DNA of 64,000 bases from Acinetobacter rongchengensis (GCF_003611475.1 NZ_RAXT01000002.1:124001-188000); one strand, 5' to 3'. Numbered from the stretch's first letter, positions 30,423 to 40,623 are shown. Notes: generated by a model from the letters alone, not told the origin. Program-made: numbers and translations.

Positions 30423-30450
30423 TAAAAAAAGCCGGCAACTGCCGACTTTC
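30423..30450 (-). terminator. Rho-independent terminator after mraY
   Basis: On the minus strand AAAGTCGGCA and TGCCGGCTTT form a stem with a short loop, followed by a run of T. It lies 16 nt after the mraY stop and ends the rsmH-to-mraY cluster. Confidence 0.88.
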
Positions 30451-30465
30451 TCAAACAACTTTTGC

Positions 30466-31584
30466 TTAACGCAATTTTAAAGTCATTAGACCTAAAACTA
30501 CCAGCATAATTGTAATAATCCAGAAACGAATCACCACTTGGGTTTCACGCCAACCTTTTTTCTCATAATGATGATGCAAAGGCGCCATAAGAAATACACG
30601 CTTATTACGCATACGCAATGAACCGATTTGCAAAAATACAGAAATGGCTTCAACCACAAACACACCGCCCATTATTGCAAATACAATCTCCTGACGAACC
30701 ATTACTGCAATCGTACCAAGCATTGCACCCAATGATAATGCACCAACATCCCCCATAAATACTTGAGCTGGGTGTGCGTTATACCAAAGGAAAGCCAAGC
30801 CTGCACCAATCATTGCTGCGCAGACAATGACCAATTCAGAAGTATATTTAACATACGGAATATGTAAATAATTGGCAAAACGAATATCACCAGCCAAATA
30901 GGCAAATACACCTAAACCTGCCGCAACCAATACAATTGGCATAATAGCCAAACCATCCAAGCCATCTGTTAGATTCACTGCATTTGAACCACCATTAATC
31001 ACCAAATACGTGAAAATAATGAAACCTATACCCAATGGGATTGCAGAGAGTGGAATACTGAGATTTTTAAAGAATGGGATCAATAAATCTAGCATATTTG
31101 CAGTATGTACAGGATTTTCTTGTTGTGTCGCAATGATATACAACGCAATCCCAGCACCCAATGAACCCACAGAAGTCCAAAAGAATTTCTTCTTGGCAGG
31201 TAATCCAGCATTGTCTTTGTAACGAACTTTAATCCAATCATCCGCCCATCCAACAGCACCAAAAATTACCATAACACCCAGTACAATCCATACATACGGA
31301 TTAGATAAATCAGCCCAAAGTAAGGTACTGATACCAATTGAAAGTAGGATTAGAATCCCACCCATCGTTGGCGTTCCCATTTTCTTTGCATGGTTTTCAG
31401 GTGCAAATGAACTCACAGCTTGCCCATATTTCAAGGCCTGCAATCTACGAATCATGACTGGACCTAAAGCCCAACCAATCGCCAATGCAGTCAATACACT
31501 TAGCAGTGCTCGAAATGACAAATATCGAACAACTTGGAATGCATTTTCATAACCCGCCAAGTGCTGAAATAACCAAAACAGCAT
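30466..31584 (-). CDS. mraY: Phospho-N-acetylmuramoyl-pentapeptide-transferase
   Basis: A 372-residue, about ten-helix inner-membrane enzyme that moves phospho-MurNAc-pentapeptide to undecaprenyl phosphate, giving lipid I. Signatures: [14 protein letters not shown], the [10 protein letters not shown] loop, and [13 protein letters not shown]. Its ATG overlaps the murF stop by one base. It is the last gene of the cluster here. Confidence 0.97.
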   Translation of the reverse strand: MLFWLFQHLAGYENAFQVVRYLSFRALLSVLTALAIGWALGPVMIRRLQALKYGQAVSSFAPENHAKKMGTPTMGGILILLSIGISTLLWADLSNPYVWIVLGVMVIFGAVGWADDWIKVRYKDNAGLPAKKKFFWTSVGSLGAGIALYIIATQQENPVHTANMLDLLIPFFKNLSIPLSAIPLGIGFIIFTYLVINGGSNAVNLTDGLDGLAIMPIVLVAAGLGVFAYLAGDIRFANYLHIPYVKYTSELVIVCAAMIGAGLAFLWYNAHPAQVFMGDVGALSLGAMLGTIAVMVRQEIVFAIMGGVFVVEAISVFLQIGSLRMRNKRVFLMAPLHHHYEKKGWRETQVVIRFWIITIMLVVLGLMTLKLR

Positions 31585-32993
31585 TAAACTTTCTCCATCA
31601 AATCAGCCATCAACGTTTCCATATGGGTATAACGAGAACCTTTAAACAGGAAACTCATGGACTGTGGTTGATGTGTTTCAATTAAACTTAATAATAAAGG
31701 TAATGCTTGTTCTTGGTTAAGAAAAGCTTGCATTTTTTTACCGTACTGAGTGCTTCTTGCACCTTCTTGTGTCGCAGGTGAAAATTCACCAACAGCAACC
31801 ACAAAATTAATCCCTTTTACTGAAACAAGGTCACGTCCCAACATATAATGCTGTTGAGCAGCCGAATCCCCAAGCTCGCCAATATCACCAATCACCATTA
31901 CCCGGATCCCTTCTTGTTGAGCGAGTACTTCTGCTGCTGCACGCATCGAGGTCGGGTTAGCATTATAAGTATCATCAATAAATAAATAATTGCCTTTATG
32001 GATAAAGTTTAAACGACCTTTGGCACCTTGGGCAGACTCTAAACCCTGTACAATATCATCTAAATCAATACCAATCGCCAAAGCAAATGCTGTCGCGGCT
32101 TCGGCATTATGTACATTATGCTCACCTGCAAAAGGTAAGTTTACTGTACGAACACCTACAGGCGTATTGATTGTAAATGTTGCAGATTGAGCCTGTAATT
32201 GGATTTCTGTTGCAAATACTTCACCACTCTGCCCAAAACTCAACGCCTTTTCAGTCTGTACTGCTTGGCGAATCGTATCCGTAAAATCATCAACAGCAGG
32301 GACGATTGAGGTTCCTGTCGAATCAATATGTGCATAAATTTCTGATTTAGCACGGCAAATGCCATCACGCCCACCAAACTCACCCAAATGCGCAGTTCCG
32401 ATATTGAGAATACCTGCCACATGTGGTTGAACTAAGTTTGAAGTGTAATCAATTTCACCTTGATGACTTGCACCCAACTCCATCACTGCATATTGATGTT
32501 CAGCTCGAAGTTCTAACAACATCATCGGCACACCCAAATCATTATTGAGGTTACCACGTGTAATTAAGGTCGGCGCTAAACGTGAAAGAATACTGCCCAA
32601 CATTTCTTTAGTAGTGGTTTTACCACTACTACCTGTCAATGCAATCACTTTTAACTGAGGATGTTGCGCTCGACGATAAGCACCTAAATGCCCCAATGCC
32701 AAACGCGTATCTGCTACAACCCATTGGCAAATATCAACTTCAACAGGATGACTTACTATCGCAATTTGACAACCATTGGCCGCAACCTGCGCTACAAAAT
32801 CATGTGCATCAAAACGCTCGCCTTTAAGGGCTAAAAATGCATCGCCAGATTCTGCATGACGAGAATCGGTTAAAATACGTTTAATTTCACCTTGTGGTGC
32901 TTTATCTAAATACCAATAACCTTGAGTCGCTTCAGCAAGTTGCTCTGCTGACCATGGCTCCAAAGGCACAGTACTGGTGGTAGAGGTGTGCAT
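31584..32993 (-). CDS. murF: UDP-N-acetylmuramoyl-tripeptide--D-alanyl-D-alanine ligase
   Basis: A 469-residue cytoplasmic ATP-dependent ligase that adds D-Ala-D-Ala to the UDP-MurNAc tripeptide. The ATP loop is [10 protein letters not shown] near 118-127. The central domain has [11 protein letters not shown] and the C-terminal domain [11 protein letters not shown]. The start at 32993 has an AGGAAAAG ribosome site. It is 8 bp after murE. Confidence 0.96.
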   Translation of the reverse strand: MHTSTTSTVPLEPWSAEQLAEATQGYWYLDKAPQGEIKRILTDSRHAESGDAFLALKGERFDAHDFVAQVAANGCQIAIVSHPVEVDICQWVVADTRLALGHLGAYRRAQHPQLKVIALTGSSGKTTTKEMLGSILSRLAPTLITRGNLNNDLGVPMMLLELRAEHQYAVMELGASHQGEIDYTSNLVQPHVAGILNIGTAHLGEFGGRDGICRAKSEIYAHIDSTGTSIVPAVDDFTDTIRQAVQTEKALSFGQSGEVFATEIQLQAQSATFTINTPVGVRTVNLPFAGEHNVHNAEAATAFALAIGIDLDDIVQGLESAQGAKGRLNFIHKGNYLFIDDTYNANPTSMRAAAEVLAQQEGIRVMVIGDIGELGDSAAQQHYMLGRDLVSVKGINFVVAVGEFSPATQEGARSTQYGKKMQAFLNQEQALPLLLSLIETHQPQSMSFLFKGSRYTHMETLMADLMEKV

Positions 32994-33001
32994 CTCTTTT
33001 C

Positions 33002-34498
33002 CTACTGAGCTGGATAAGCTGAATTTGGTTTATGGTGTTGTGCATCAATCGCTGATTGCACCTCCACGACATCATCAAACCAATGGCGTACGCCATCAAT
33101 TTCTTGATAATTTTCATGCCCTTTGCCTGCGATCACAACGATATCACCTGCTTGAGCATGTTTTACAGCATACTTAATTGCTTCACGACGATCATGAATT
33201 TCATAAACATCATGTTGGCTAAAATCAATATCACGTTTCATATCTGCAAAAATTTGCTCAGGATCTTCTGTGCGAGGATTATCTGACGTTAGCATCACAG
33301 GATTCGCTTGTTCCAATGCTGCTTTCGTCATCAATGGTCGTTTACCACGATCGCGATCACCACCACACCCAAACACAGCCCAAAGTTGATTTTCAACATG
33401 ACGCTTTAAGGTTTTTAATACTTGTGTTAAAGCATCGGGGGTATGCGCATAATCAACGACAAATAGACGATCCTGATCACGAATCACCTGCATTCGCCCT
33501 GGTGCGCCTTTAAGTTTAGGAACGGCTGCAATTAGTTGCTCAAGGTCAAAACCTGCCTGTTCAGCAACAATTAAACTCGCAACTAAGTTTTCAATATTAA
33601 AATGCCCAAGCAAAGGACTATTCACAGTGAACTCACCTCTCACTGTTTTTAAATGAAAACTGGCGCCTTCCAGACTGTATTTAATTCCAAAGACTTGATA
33701 ATCCGCAGCTTTAGACGTTGAATAGGTCAATACTTTAGGATGAGCAAGATTACTACTTGCAGCATTCAGCATGATATTGGCATATGTGTCATCGATATTG
33801 ATGACAGCAACTTTTAAGCTTGAGAATTTAAATAGGCGAGATTTAGCTTCTGCATATGCTTCAAGCGTTCCGTGATAATCCAAGTGATCACGACTTAAAT
33901 TACTATACGCGGCAATCTCAATATTACAGCCATTTAAACGACCTTGCTCCAAACCATGCGAACTTGCTTCAAGCGAAACAAATTCCGCACCTTGTTGAGC
34001 AAAATCATGCAGTAAATTTTGTAAATGTAATGCATCCAAGGTGGTATGCGATGAGGCTTCTAGCTGAGGTAAAATACCATTCCCCGTCGTCCCCATCACT
34101 GCACACTTTTGACCTTGCAACATCAATAACTCAGCAACTAAGCGCGAAATGGTGGTTTTACCATTGGTTCCTGTCACCGCGAGTACATGCGCTGCTTGAA
34201 CTGGATCAGTTGCTTGTAAAAACTGCTTTTGCCATTGCCCCATGTGTTGACGAACTTCAGGATAAATCAGAGCATTTGCAAGTCCCAAATCTGTTTCACT
34301 CACAACTGCCAAAGCACCTTTTTCTAAAGCAGATTGTGCAAATTGCAGTGTTTTCTCTGGTTGCGAATAACTGGTCAAAGCAATAAAAATTTGCCCTTTT
34401 TGTATATAGCGGCTATCTAAACTGAATCCAGCAAAGGGCTCAGACATCCAAGGTAGTTGCGTTTCGACATTTACGATGTCTTGAAAATGTATCGTCAT
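33002..34498 (-). CDS. murE: UDP-N-acetylmuramoyl-tripeptide synthetase MurE
   Basis: A 498-residue ligase that adds meso-diaminopimelate to UDP-MurNAc-L-Ala-D-Glu. ATP loop T-G-T-N-G-K-T-T; carbamylated-Lys region near Y-H-G-T-L-E-A-Y-A-E-A-K. The D-N-P-R motif (S-D-N-P-R-T-E-D-P) marks specificity for meso-DAP over lysine, as expected for a Gram-negative. It lies 7 bp from ftsI. Confidence 0.96.
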   Translation of the reverse strand: MTIHFQDIVNVETQLPWMSEPFAGFSLDSRYIQKGQIFIALTSYSQPEKTLQFAQSALEKGALAVVSETDLGLANALIYPEVRQHMGQWQKQFLQATDPVQAAHVLAVTGTNGKTTISRLVAELLMLQGQKCAVMGTTGNGILPQLEASSHTTLDALHLQNLLHDFAQQGAEFVSLEASSHGLEQGRLNGCNIEIAAYSNLSRDHLDYHGTLEAYAEAKSRLFKFSSLKVAVINIDDTYANIMLNAASSNLAHPKVLTYSTSKAADYQVFGIKYSLEGASFHLKTVRGEFTVNSPLLGHFNIENLVASLIVAEQAGFDLEQLIAAVPKLKGAPGRMQVIRDQDRLFVVDYAHTPDALTQVLKTLKRHVENQLWAVFGCGGDRDRGKRPLMTKAALEQANPVMLTSDNPRTEDPEQIFADMKRDIDFSQHDVYEIHDRREAIKYAVKHAQAGDIVVIAGKGHENYQEIDGVRHWFDDVVEVQSAIDAQHHKPNSAYPAQ

Positions 34499-34505
34499 AT
34501 TTTAC

Positions 34506-36341
34506 CTATTTGGATACTTGCGCAGTTTCAAGCGGCTTATCTAATGGAACATTCATCAATCTTAATGATTCTTGCATAATTCGAGCAAATACGGGCGCTG
34601 CCACCAGACCACCATAGTATTGTCCACGCGGGTTTTCGACCACTACAATAATCGCTAAACGTGGGTCACTAATTGGTGCAACACCTGCAAATAAAGCACG
34701 ATATTCAGTATTTGAATAGCCTCTATGGTCAGGACGCAACTTATGTGCCGTACCTGTCTTCCCACCTACACGATAACCTGGAATATTGGCCTGTTTTGCA
34801 GTACCACCCGGCATCGTTACCTGCTCAAGCATCAGTAAGACTTCATCCGCAATTTTAGGCTCTAAAACTTGCTTACCTTTAGGTTGATCTTCGAGCTTAT
34901 ATAAACTCAGCGGATATTCAACACCATGATTTGCCAACATGGCATAGCCTTGAGCCAACTGTAGAATAGTTGCATTTAGACCATAACCATAAGCCATTGT
35001 TCCGATTTGTGACGAATTTAATTTTTCAGGTGGAAGAACTAAACCACCACTTTCACCCGGAAATTTGACTGCTGAACGCTGACCAAAACCAACTTTTCTA
35101 AAGAAACTGGGTAATGTTTCCTTAGGAAGAGATAACGCAATTTTTGCAGAGCCAACGTTTGATGATTTAATAATCACCCCAGTCACAGTCAATGAACCAT
35201 AGTTATGCGTATCTCGAATGGTATGAGAACCCAAACGCATAGAACCCGGACCCGTATTAATCACTGTATTTGGTGTGTACTGACCACTTTCCAAACCTGC
35301 AGCAATTGTGAAAGGCTTCATGGTTGAACCAGGCTCAAACATGTCAATTGCACCACGGTTACGCATTGCATCTTTATTGCTTAATCCATCTTTATCATTT
35401 GGATTATAAGATGGCCAACTGGTCATGGCTAAAATTTCACCCGTCTTCACATCAACAGCAATTGCCGAAGCAGAACGGGCACTATTTGCAACACCAACAG
35501 CAGTTAACTCACGGTACATAATATATTGCAACCGTGAATCAATACTCAGCGTAATATTTTCACCTGTTTTAACTTCTTTAACGACTTCAGGTGTTGTAAT
35601 GCGGTTACCGTGTTTGTCACGAGAAATTTTTTGCTCACCGTCCTCACCAGCAAGACGAGTATTGAGCTGCATTTCCAAACCTTCAATACCTGTACCTTCG
35701 CTATTGGTCAAACCAATAATTTGTGCATTCGGTTGAGGCTGAGGGTAATAGCGTTTATAGGTTTTTTCCGCATACACACCTGCAAACTTGCGTTGTGTAA
35801 TTAAATCAGCTTGCGGTGGTGGGACTTCCTTTTTAAGGACCAAATAACGTGAGCGCGGACGATCTGCTAACTTTTTCTTTAAATCAGCTCGATCGATACC
35901 TACAACATCTGCCAACTCATCTAAATTTAAATTTTCATCAGGTAATTGACGTTTTAATTTACGACTGTTCGGTGTTTTTTGTAATTCGGCTGTGATTTTG
36001 TCGAACTGTTCTTTGGTCTCAAAATATTCACGTGGATCAATCACCACTTTCATAATCGGCGAACTGATGGCCAAAGGAACACCATGTCGATCACTAATCA
36101 CGCCACGCATGGCTTTCAACTTTTCAGAACGTAAAATATTGGCATTGGCTTTATTTTGTAAAAAGTCTTTATTAATCACCTGAACATAAAATGCACGCCC
36201 AACCAATCCGACAAAGCAGAGTAAAACGACACCCCACAATAAATAAAAACGCCACATTTCCAAAGAAACTGTATTTTTCTCTGTAATTGATGGCTGCTTT
36301 TTACGTGGCTGCCGAGTCTGTTTCGTTTGCTTATCTACCAT
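34506..36341 (-). CDS. ftsI: Peptidoglycan D,D-transpeptidase FtsI (PBP3)
   Basis: A 611-residue class B PBP for septal crosslinking. A basic cytoplasmic N-terminus is followed by one helix at about 30-52, a pedestal domain, then the transpeptidase with S-T-M-K (near 336), S-S-N (near 393) and K-T-G-T (near 527). It is the beta-lactam target PBP3. A ribosome site AAGG precedes the ATG. It lies 9 bp downstream of ftsL. Confidence 0.96.
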   Translation of the reverse strand: MVDKQTKQTRQPRKKQPSITEKNTVSLEMWRFYLLWGVVLLCFVGLVGRAFYVQVINKDFLQNKANANILRSEKLKAMRGVISDRHGVPLAISSPIMKVVIDPREYFETKEQFDKITAELQKTPNSRKLKRQLPDENLNLDELADVVGIDRADLKKKLADRPRSRYLVLKKEVPPPQADLITQRKFAGVYAEKTYKRYYPQPQPNAQIIGLTNSEGTGIEGLEMQLNTRLAGEDGEQKISRDKHGNRITTPEVVKEVKTGENITLSIDSRLQYIMYRELTAVGVANSARSASAIAVDVKTGEILAMTSWPSYNPNDKDGLSNKDAMRNRGAIDMFEPGSTMKPFTIAAGLESGQYTPNTVINTGPGSMRLGSHTIRDTHNYGSLTVTGVIIKSSNVGSAKIALSLPKETLPSFFRKVGFGQRSAVKFPGESGGLVLPPEKLNSSQIGTMAYGYGLNATILQLAQGYAMLANHGVEYPLSLYKLEDQPKGKQVLEPKIADEVLLMLEQVTMPGGTAKQANIPGYRVGGKTGTAHKLRPDHRGYSNTEYRALFAGVAPISDPRLAIIVVVENPRGQYYGGLVAAPVFARIMQESLRLMNVPLDKPLETAQVSK

Positions 36342-36350
36342 ACAGATGCC

Positions 36351-36683
36351 TTACTTTTTCTGCTCTGATTCGGACGGTAATGAAATGACAACTGTTTGAG
36401 CAGCTGGCGGTGAATACATTCTAAGTTGTGTAACGGCTCGAGTACCAATCTGAGCTGTTGCGCCAAAAGTTTGTTGTTCTATGAGCAAACGCCCCCATTC
36501 GGCATTGATATCTTCACGCTCACGCATATAGCTATTTAAATCACGAAAGTCATGACGATAAGCAAAAACTTGCATGACCACCATAAATGCACTCATCAAT
36601 ACCAAAAAAATCAATATGCCATAAACAATAAATTTTTTGATGGTCAACTTCTGCGTTGATTCTTCTACAATTTGTTCTTTCAT
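36351..36683 (-). CDS. ftsL: Cell division protein FtsL
   Basis: A 110-residue bitopic protein with one helix at about 19-43 and a periplasmic coiled coil. It forms the FtsQLB complex that activates FtsWI. ATG 36683 overlaps the rsmH stop by 4 bp (ATGA); a longer reading frame to 36725 would run into rsmH and add an unlikely basic leader. Identity rests on size, topology and position between rsmH and ftsI. Confidence 0.92.
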   Translation of the reverse strand: MKEQIVEESTQKLTIKKFIVYGILIFLVLMSAFMVVMQVFAYRHDFRDLNSYMREREDINAEWGRLLIEQQTFGATAQIGTRAVTQLRMYSPPAAQTVVISLPSESEQKK

Positions 36684-37606
36684 TCTGCGCCTTTTTGCTC
36701 TAAGCGTTCTGCAACTCGAAGCCAAGCACTACGTGAACGAGGGTTTACTTTCACCTCTTCTTCACTTGCACGAATTCGATCTACTTTTTTCAGTCTACGT
36801 GTATCTTGGACTTTTTGTGGTAATCCCCAACCATTATCTTCTGCTAAAGTTGATTCTTTTTGAATGAATTGTTTAATAATTCGGTCTTCAAGTGAGTGAA
36901 AACTAATCACAGCTAAGCGTGCATGTGATTTTAACAAATCTACAGCTTGAGGTAAAAAATGATGAACATCTTCGAGTTCTTTATTGATTTCAATACGAAT
37001 CGCTTGAAAGGTCCGTGTTGCTGCATGTTTATTTTTTTCCCACTTTGGATGGGCAACTTTCACAATTTCAGCCAGTTGAGCCGTGGTTTCAATATAACCT
37101 GCATTTTTAATAGCTTTGGCAATACGGCGACTATAACGCTCTTCACCGTATTGAAAAATCACATTCGCCAAATGCTCCTCTTCAACATCAACCAACCATT
37201 CAGCAGCGGTCTGCCCTTGTGAATTGTCCATACGCATATCTAGTGGTCCATCTTTCATAAAACTAAAACCACGATCTGCTTGATCTAACTGTGGCGATGA
37301 AACACCTAAATCTGCCATAACACCATCCACCTGATAAATATCAAGTCGATTGAGTTCTTGTTGTAAATCTGCAAAGCTGGCATGAATAATTTTAAATCTT
37401 GAATCTTCTTTTTCGAGCTGATAAGCCACTTCTAAAGCTTGAGGATCTTTATCAAAAGCATATACACGTGCATTTTCATCTAATTTAGACAGCAATAAAC
37501 GGGTATGACCACCCCGCCCAAATGTTCCATCCACGTAAATTCCTGTATTGCGATCTGCAAGTAGAGCATCGACAGTTTCATGTAGTAATACAGAAATATG
37601 AGACAT
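36680..37606 (-). CDS. rsmH: 16S rRNA (cytosine(1402)-N4)-methyltransferase
   Basis: A 308-residue SAM methyltransferase (MraW). Motifs: H-I-S-V-L-L-H-E-T-V at the start, D-G-T-F-G-R-G-G-H-T near 27-36, the F-D-K-D-P-Q-A motif, and D-L-G-V-S-S-P-Q-L-D. It methylates C1402 in the ribosomal P site. It is the first gene of the cell-wall cluster; no mraZ is found upstream, where a repeat element and a sulfate-binding protein gene lie instead. Confidence 0.96.
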   Translation of the reverse strand: MSHISVLLHETVDALLADRNTGIYVDGTFGRGGHTRLLLSKLDENARVYAFDKDPQALEVAYQLEKEDSRFKIIHASFADLQQELNRLDIYQVDGVMADLGVSSPQLDQADRGFSFMKDGPLDMRMDNSQGQTAAEWLVDVEEEHLANVIFQYGEERYSRRIAKAIKNAGYIETTAQLAEIVKVAHPKWEKNKHAATRTFQAIRIEINKELEDVHHFLPQAVDLLKSHARLAVISFHSLEDRIIKQFIQKESTLAEDNGWGLPQKVQDTRRLKKVDRIRASEEEVKVNPRSRSAWLRVAERLEQKGAE

Positions 37607-37675
37607 AAGTATGGTTCAGTTCAAGCAAAAAAGTAACTGCACATTATTACCTTGTTTTGCCAAAGCTCCAAACGA

Positions 37676-37710
37676 CTTTTTGTAGGGAAATATTACTTTT
37701 TATAGGGAAA
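37676..37710. promoter_or_regulatory. Two direct repeats upstream of rsmH
   Basis: CTTTTTGTAGGGAAA (37676-37690) and CTTTTTATAGGGAAA (37696-37710) differ at one base and are spaced 20 bp, two helical turns. They lie 70-104 nt upstream of the rsmH start. The arrangement suits a dimeric DNA-binding protein. It is not the TGGGA-N5 array of MraZ. The rest of the gap 37607-37824 is AT-rich and should hold the cluster promoter. Confidence 0.35.
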
Positions 37711-37824
37711 ACCGTTTTATGATTGATTGAATCAAATTTAAGTGCAAAAAAACACCAAAACATAATCAAATTGGTGTGTGATTAAACCATTCTCATCACA
37801 ATAAAAAAACCTCCAAAGTAGATA

Positions 37825-38017
37825 ATGCCAGTCAGTTAAGAGTAATTGAGTAGCTACTCATCTAAGCCCCCCTAACCCTGTGCAATATATGGCGCAAGGA
37901 AAAGAGGGGGAACTACTTAGAATTTAAAATAATTTTAGATCCCTTGCGTAGCAGTACTGCTCATCCCTTGTTTATCAAAGGTGAGGAGTACACTCCGCAA
38001 GGGGGAGGATTAAAAAA
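37825..38017. repeat. Palindromic intergenic repeat element, copy 2 (diverged)
   Basis: Starts with ATGCCAGTCAGTTAAG, shares AGAGTAATT, the central AATTTAAAATAATTTTAGAT and GGGGAGGATT with copy 1 at 11235-11459, in the same order. Both hairpin arms are longer here. The right arm pairs CCCTTGCG (37941-37948) with CGCAAGGG (37996-38003), enclosing a nested stem GTACTGCTCA/TGAGGAGTAC. The right terminal repeat is missing, as the element runs directly into the stop codon of the sulfate-binding protein gene. Confidence 0.7.
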
Positions 38018-39037
38018 TTAGCGTTTCGAACTATAAATTTGATCAAACACCCCACCATTTACAAAATGCGTTTGTTGCGCTTTCGCCCAACCACCAAACA
38101 CTTCGTCAATGGTGAAGGTTTTTAACGGCGGAAATTGTTTTGCATATTTTGCTAAAACTTTTTCATTTCGTGGACGATAGAAATGACGAGCCGCCATTTC
38201 TTGACCCAATGGAGAATATAAATAGTTGATATAGCCTGTTGCTAACCATTTATTGCCATTCTTCTCTACGGTCTTATCCACAATCGCGACTGAGGGCTCA
38301 GTTAAAATCGAAATAGATGGGTAAATAATATCAAATTTATTTCCTAAGGTTTTCTTACTGATCATGGCTTCATTTTCCCAAGTCAGTAATACATCACCGA
38401 TGCCACGTTCTGCAAATGTTGTCATTGAAGCACGTGCTGCTGGATCCATAACCTTCACATTATGGTACATCTTCGATACAAATTCACGTGCTTTGGCATC
38501 ATTACCCCCCGGTTGCTTAAGTGCATACCCCCATGCCGATAAATAAATCCAACGTGGTAATCCACCCGTTTTAGGGTTAGGCGTAATAATCTGCACACCC
38601 GGCTTGGTCAAATCAGTCCAATCTTTAATATTTTTTGGGTTACCTTTACGTACCATGAACACAATAGTTGAAGTATAAGGCGCAGAATTATAAGGGAATT
38701 CTTTCTCCCATCCTGCATTAATCTGCCCCGATTTAGCAATTTCATTGATGTCATTTGCCAAAGCCAAAGTCACCACATCGCCTTTTAAACCATCAACGAC
38801 TGCACGTGCCTGTTTTCCAGAACCGCCATGCGATTGTTTGAAATTAACCGTTTTTCCAGTGCGTTTTAACCAATATGCACCAAATGATTGATTAAATTCA
38901 TCATAAAATTCACGTGTTGCATCATAAGAAACATTCAAAAATTCACGATCAGCAGCATGCGACGCTGTTGTGAGCGTTAAATTCAAACCAGCGACACAAA
39001 GTGTTGAAGCGAATAACGCTTTAAAATTGATTTTCAT
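38018..39037 (-). CDS. Sulfate ABC transporter substrate-binding protein (copy 1)
   Basis: A periplasmic sulfate/thiosulfate-binding protein of about 339 residues. The signal peptide M-K-I-N-F-K-A-L-F ... S-H-A is followed by the mature start D-R-E-F-L-N-V-S-Y-D-A-T-R-E-F-Y. The sulfate loop S-H-G-G-S-G-K-Q-A-R-A is typical of Sbp/CysP. I chose ATG 39037, which gives a normal signal peptide; ATG 39052 with a weak AGAG site adds five residues and is possible. No CysT/CysW/CysA genes are in the window. Its stop abuts repeat copy 2. A close paralogue lies upstream. Confidence 0.9.
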   Translation of the reverse strand: MKINFKALFASTLCVAGLNLTLTTASHAADREFLNVSYDATREFYDEFNQSFGAYWLKRTGKTVNFKQSHGGSGKQARAVVDGLKGDVVTLALANDINEIAKSGQINAGWEKEFPYNSAPYTSTIVFMVRKGNPKNIKDWTDLTKPGVQIITPNPKTGGLPRWIYLSAWGYALKQPGGNDAKAREFVSKMYHNVKVMDPAARASMTTFAERGIGDVLLTWENEAMISKKTLGNKFDIIYPSISILTEPSVAIVDKTVEKNGNKWLATGYINYLYSPLGQEMAARHFYRPRNEKVLAKYAKQFPPLKTFTIDEVFGGWAKAQQTHFVNGGVFDQIYSSKR

Positions 39038-39228
39038 CACTATATCAATCATTCATCTCTAATGAACTTCAATATATGAGATTGGCTAATAAACTTCAAT
39101 TTCATATTCATAAATGATTAAATAGAAAGTTTTATAGATTCAGCTTTTACCTCGCTTAGTTTTTAATCTGTGAGAATAAATCAAGTTATTCCTTTATATT
39201 TCTACTACTTTGAGTAATAAATACATGG

Positions 39229-39272
39229 AAAAAATTTAAGGCTTCTTCAACAAAATTGAATTTAGAAGCCTT
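39229..39272 (-). terminator. Terminator between the two sulfate-binding protein genes
   Basis: On the minus strand AAGGCTTCT (39272-39264) pairs with AGAAGCCTT (39246-39238) across a 17-nt loop, then AAATTTTTT. It follows the upstream paralogue by about 40 nt, so the two genes are likely transcribed separately. Confidence 0.75.
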
Positions 39273-39311
39273 AAATTGAGTCATATTGATTATCTCTCAG
39301 AGGTAAATTGA

Positions 39312-40304
39312 TTACCTTTCAGCAGTAAATTGGTCGTAAATTCCACCATTGGCAAAATGTGTTTTCTGTGCTTTTGCCCAGCCACCAAAAACTTGATCTA
39401 TGGTGAATAATTTAATTCTCGGGAATTTTCCTGCGTACTTTTTAGCTGCTTGAGCATTGCGTGGACGGAAATTATATTTTGCTGCAAGGTCTTGTCCTAC
39501 AGGTGAATATAAATAATTCAAATAGCCTTTGGCTAAATTCCGATTGCCATCTTTATCTACAGTTTTATCGACAATCGCAACCGATGGTTCTGCCAAAATT
39601 GAAATTGAAGGATAAATAATTTGATATTTATCTTTATCAGGCCCTGATGTTGCCAAAAGCGCCTCGTTTTCCCAAGACAGCAAAACATCTCCTATTCCAC
39701 GTTCTGCAAAAGTCGTTAATGAACCTCGCGCACCTGAATCTAATACTTTGACATTTTTATAGAGTTGCTTTACCAGCGCCCTTGCTTTTGTATCATTTCC
39801 GCCTGGTTGCTTTAAAACATAGCCCCATGCCGATAAATAAATCCACCGTGGTGCTCCACCTGTTTTTGGATTCGGCGTAATAATTTCAACCTCAGGTTTT
39901 ACAAGATCATTCCAGTCTTTAATCCCTTTGGGATTGCCCTTTCGTACTAAAAACACCACTGTCGAAGTATATGGCGCTGAATTATTTGGAAATTCTTTTT
40001 GCCAGTTTTTATCGATTAAGCCTGCATTGACGATTTCATCAATATCATTCGCCAAAGCCAAAGTCACAACATCCGCTTGCAGGCCATCTACAACTGAACG
40101 AGCCTGTTTTCCAGAGCCTCCATGCGATTGTTTAAACTCAACATCTTGTCCCGTTCTTTGTTTCCAAAAAGTACCGAAGCTTTTGTTATATTCCTGATAG
40201 AACTCACGGGTTGGATCATAAGACACATTCAAAAACTCTTTTGCTGCATAACTTTGCCCCGCACCCACCAAGCTGATCAAACCTAATATCAGTAATTTTT
40301 TCAT
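39312..40304 (-). CDS. Sulfate ABC transporter substrate-binding protein (copy 2)
   Basis: A 330-residue paralogue of the neighbouring gene, highly similar over its whole length (for example shared S-H-G-G-S-G-K-Q-A-R, N-S-A-P-Y-T-S-T, G-I-G-D-V-L-L, and V-F-G-G-W-A-K-A-Q). The signal peptide is M-K-K-L-L-I-L-G-L-I-S-L ... S-Y-A. The pair is a tandem duplication whose copies have since drifted apart. They may differ in ligand (sulfate, thiosulfate or a sulfonate) or in regulation; the sequence alone does not tell. Confidence 0.9.
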   Translation of the reverse strand: MKKLLILGLISLVGAGQSYAAKEFLNVSYDPTREFYQEYNKSFGTFWKQRTGQDVEFKQSHGGSGKQARSVVDGLQADVVTLALANDIDEIVNAGLIDKNWQKEFPNNSAPYTSTVVFLVRKGNPKGIKDWNDLVKPEVEIITPNPKTGGAPRWIYLSAWGYVLKQPGGNDTKARALVKQLYKNVKVLDSGARGSLTTFAERGIGDVLLSWENEALLATSGPDKDKYQIIYPSISILAEPSVAIVDKTVDKDGNRNLAKGYLNYLYSPVGQDLAAKYNFRPRNAQAAKKYAGKFPRIKLFTIDQVFGGWAKAQKTHFANGGIYDQFTAER

Positions 40305-40623
40305 TTAATTTCTCATTAAAAATCAATTTATCGACGATTAAATGCACTATATTCAGGATATTTTATTTTAACAATCATATAGTTATAATATTTAATACTA
40401 TCAAATTCATAATTCGTGATATCTAAAAAAATGTTAACTTTATCTTTATTTATTTGAATATCTAGGCAACAACATGGATTAAAGTGAAATTCTTCACTAT
40501 TCATTCATATTTATATGTTATTTATTAAATTATTACATTTCGTTTCAATGATTGTTTGTTAGACATTTTTTGTGTAGTATTATTAAAAAATGTGACGCAG
40601 TTATACATTTTAGTAACTAAGTT

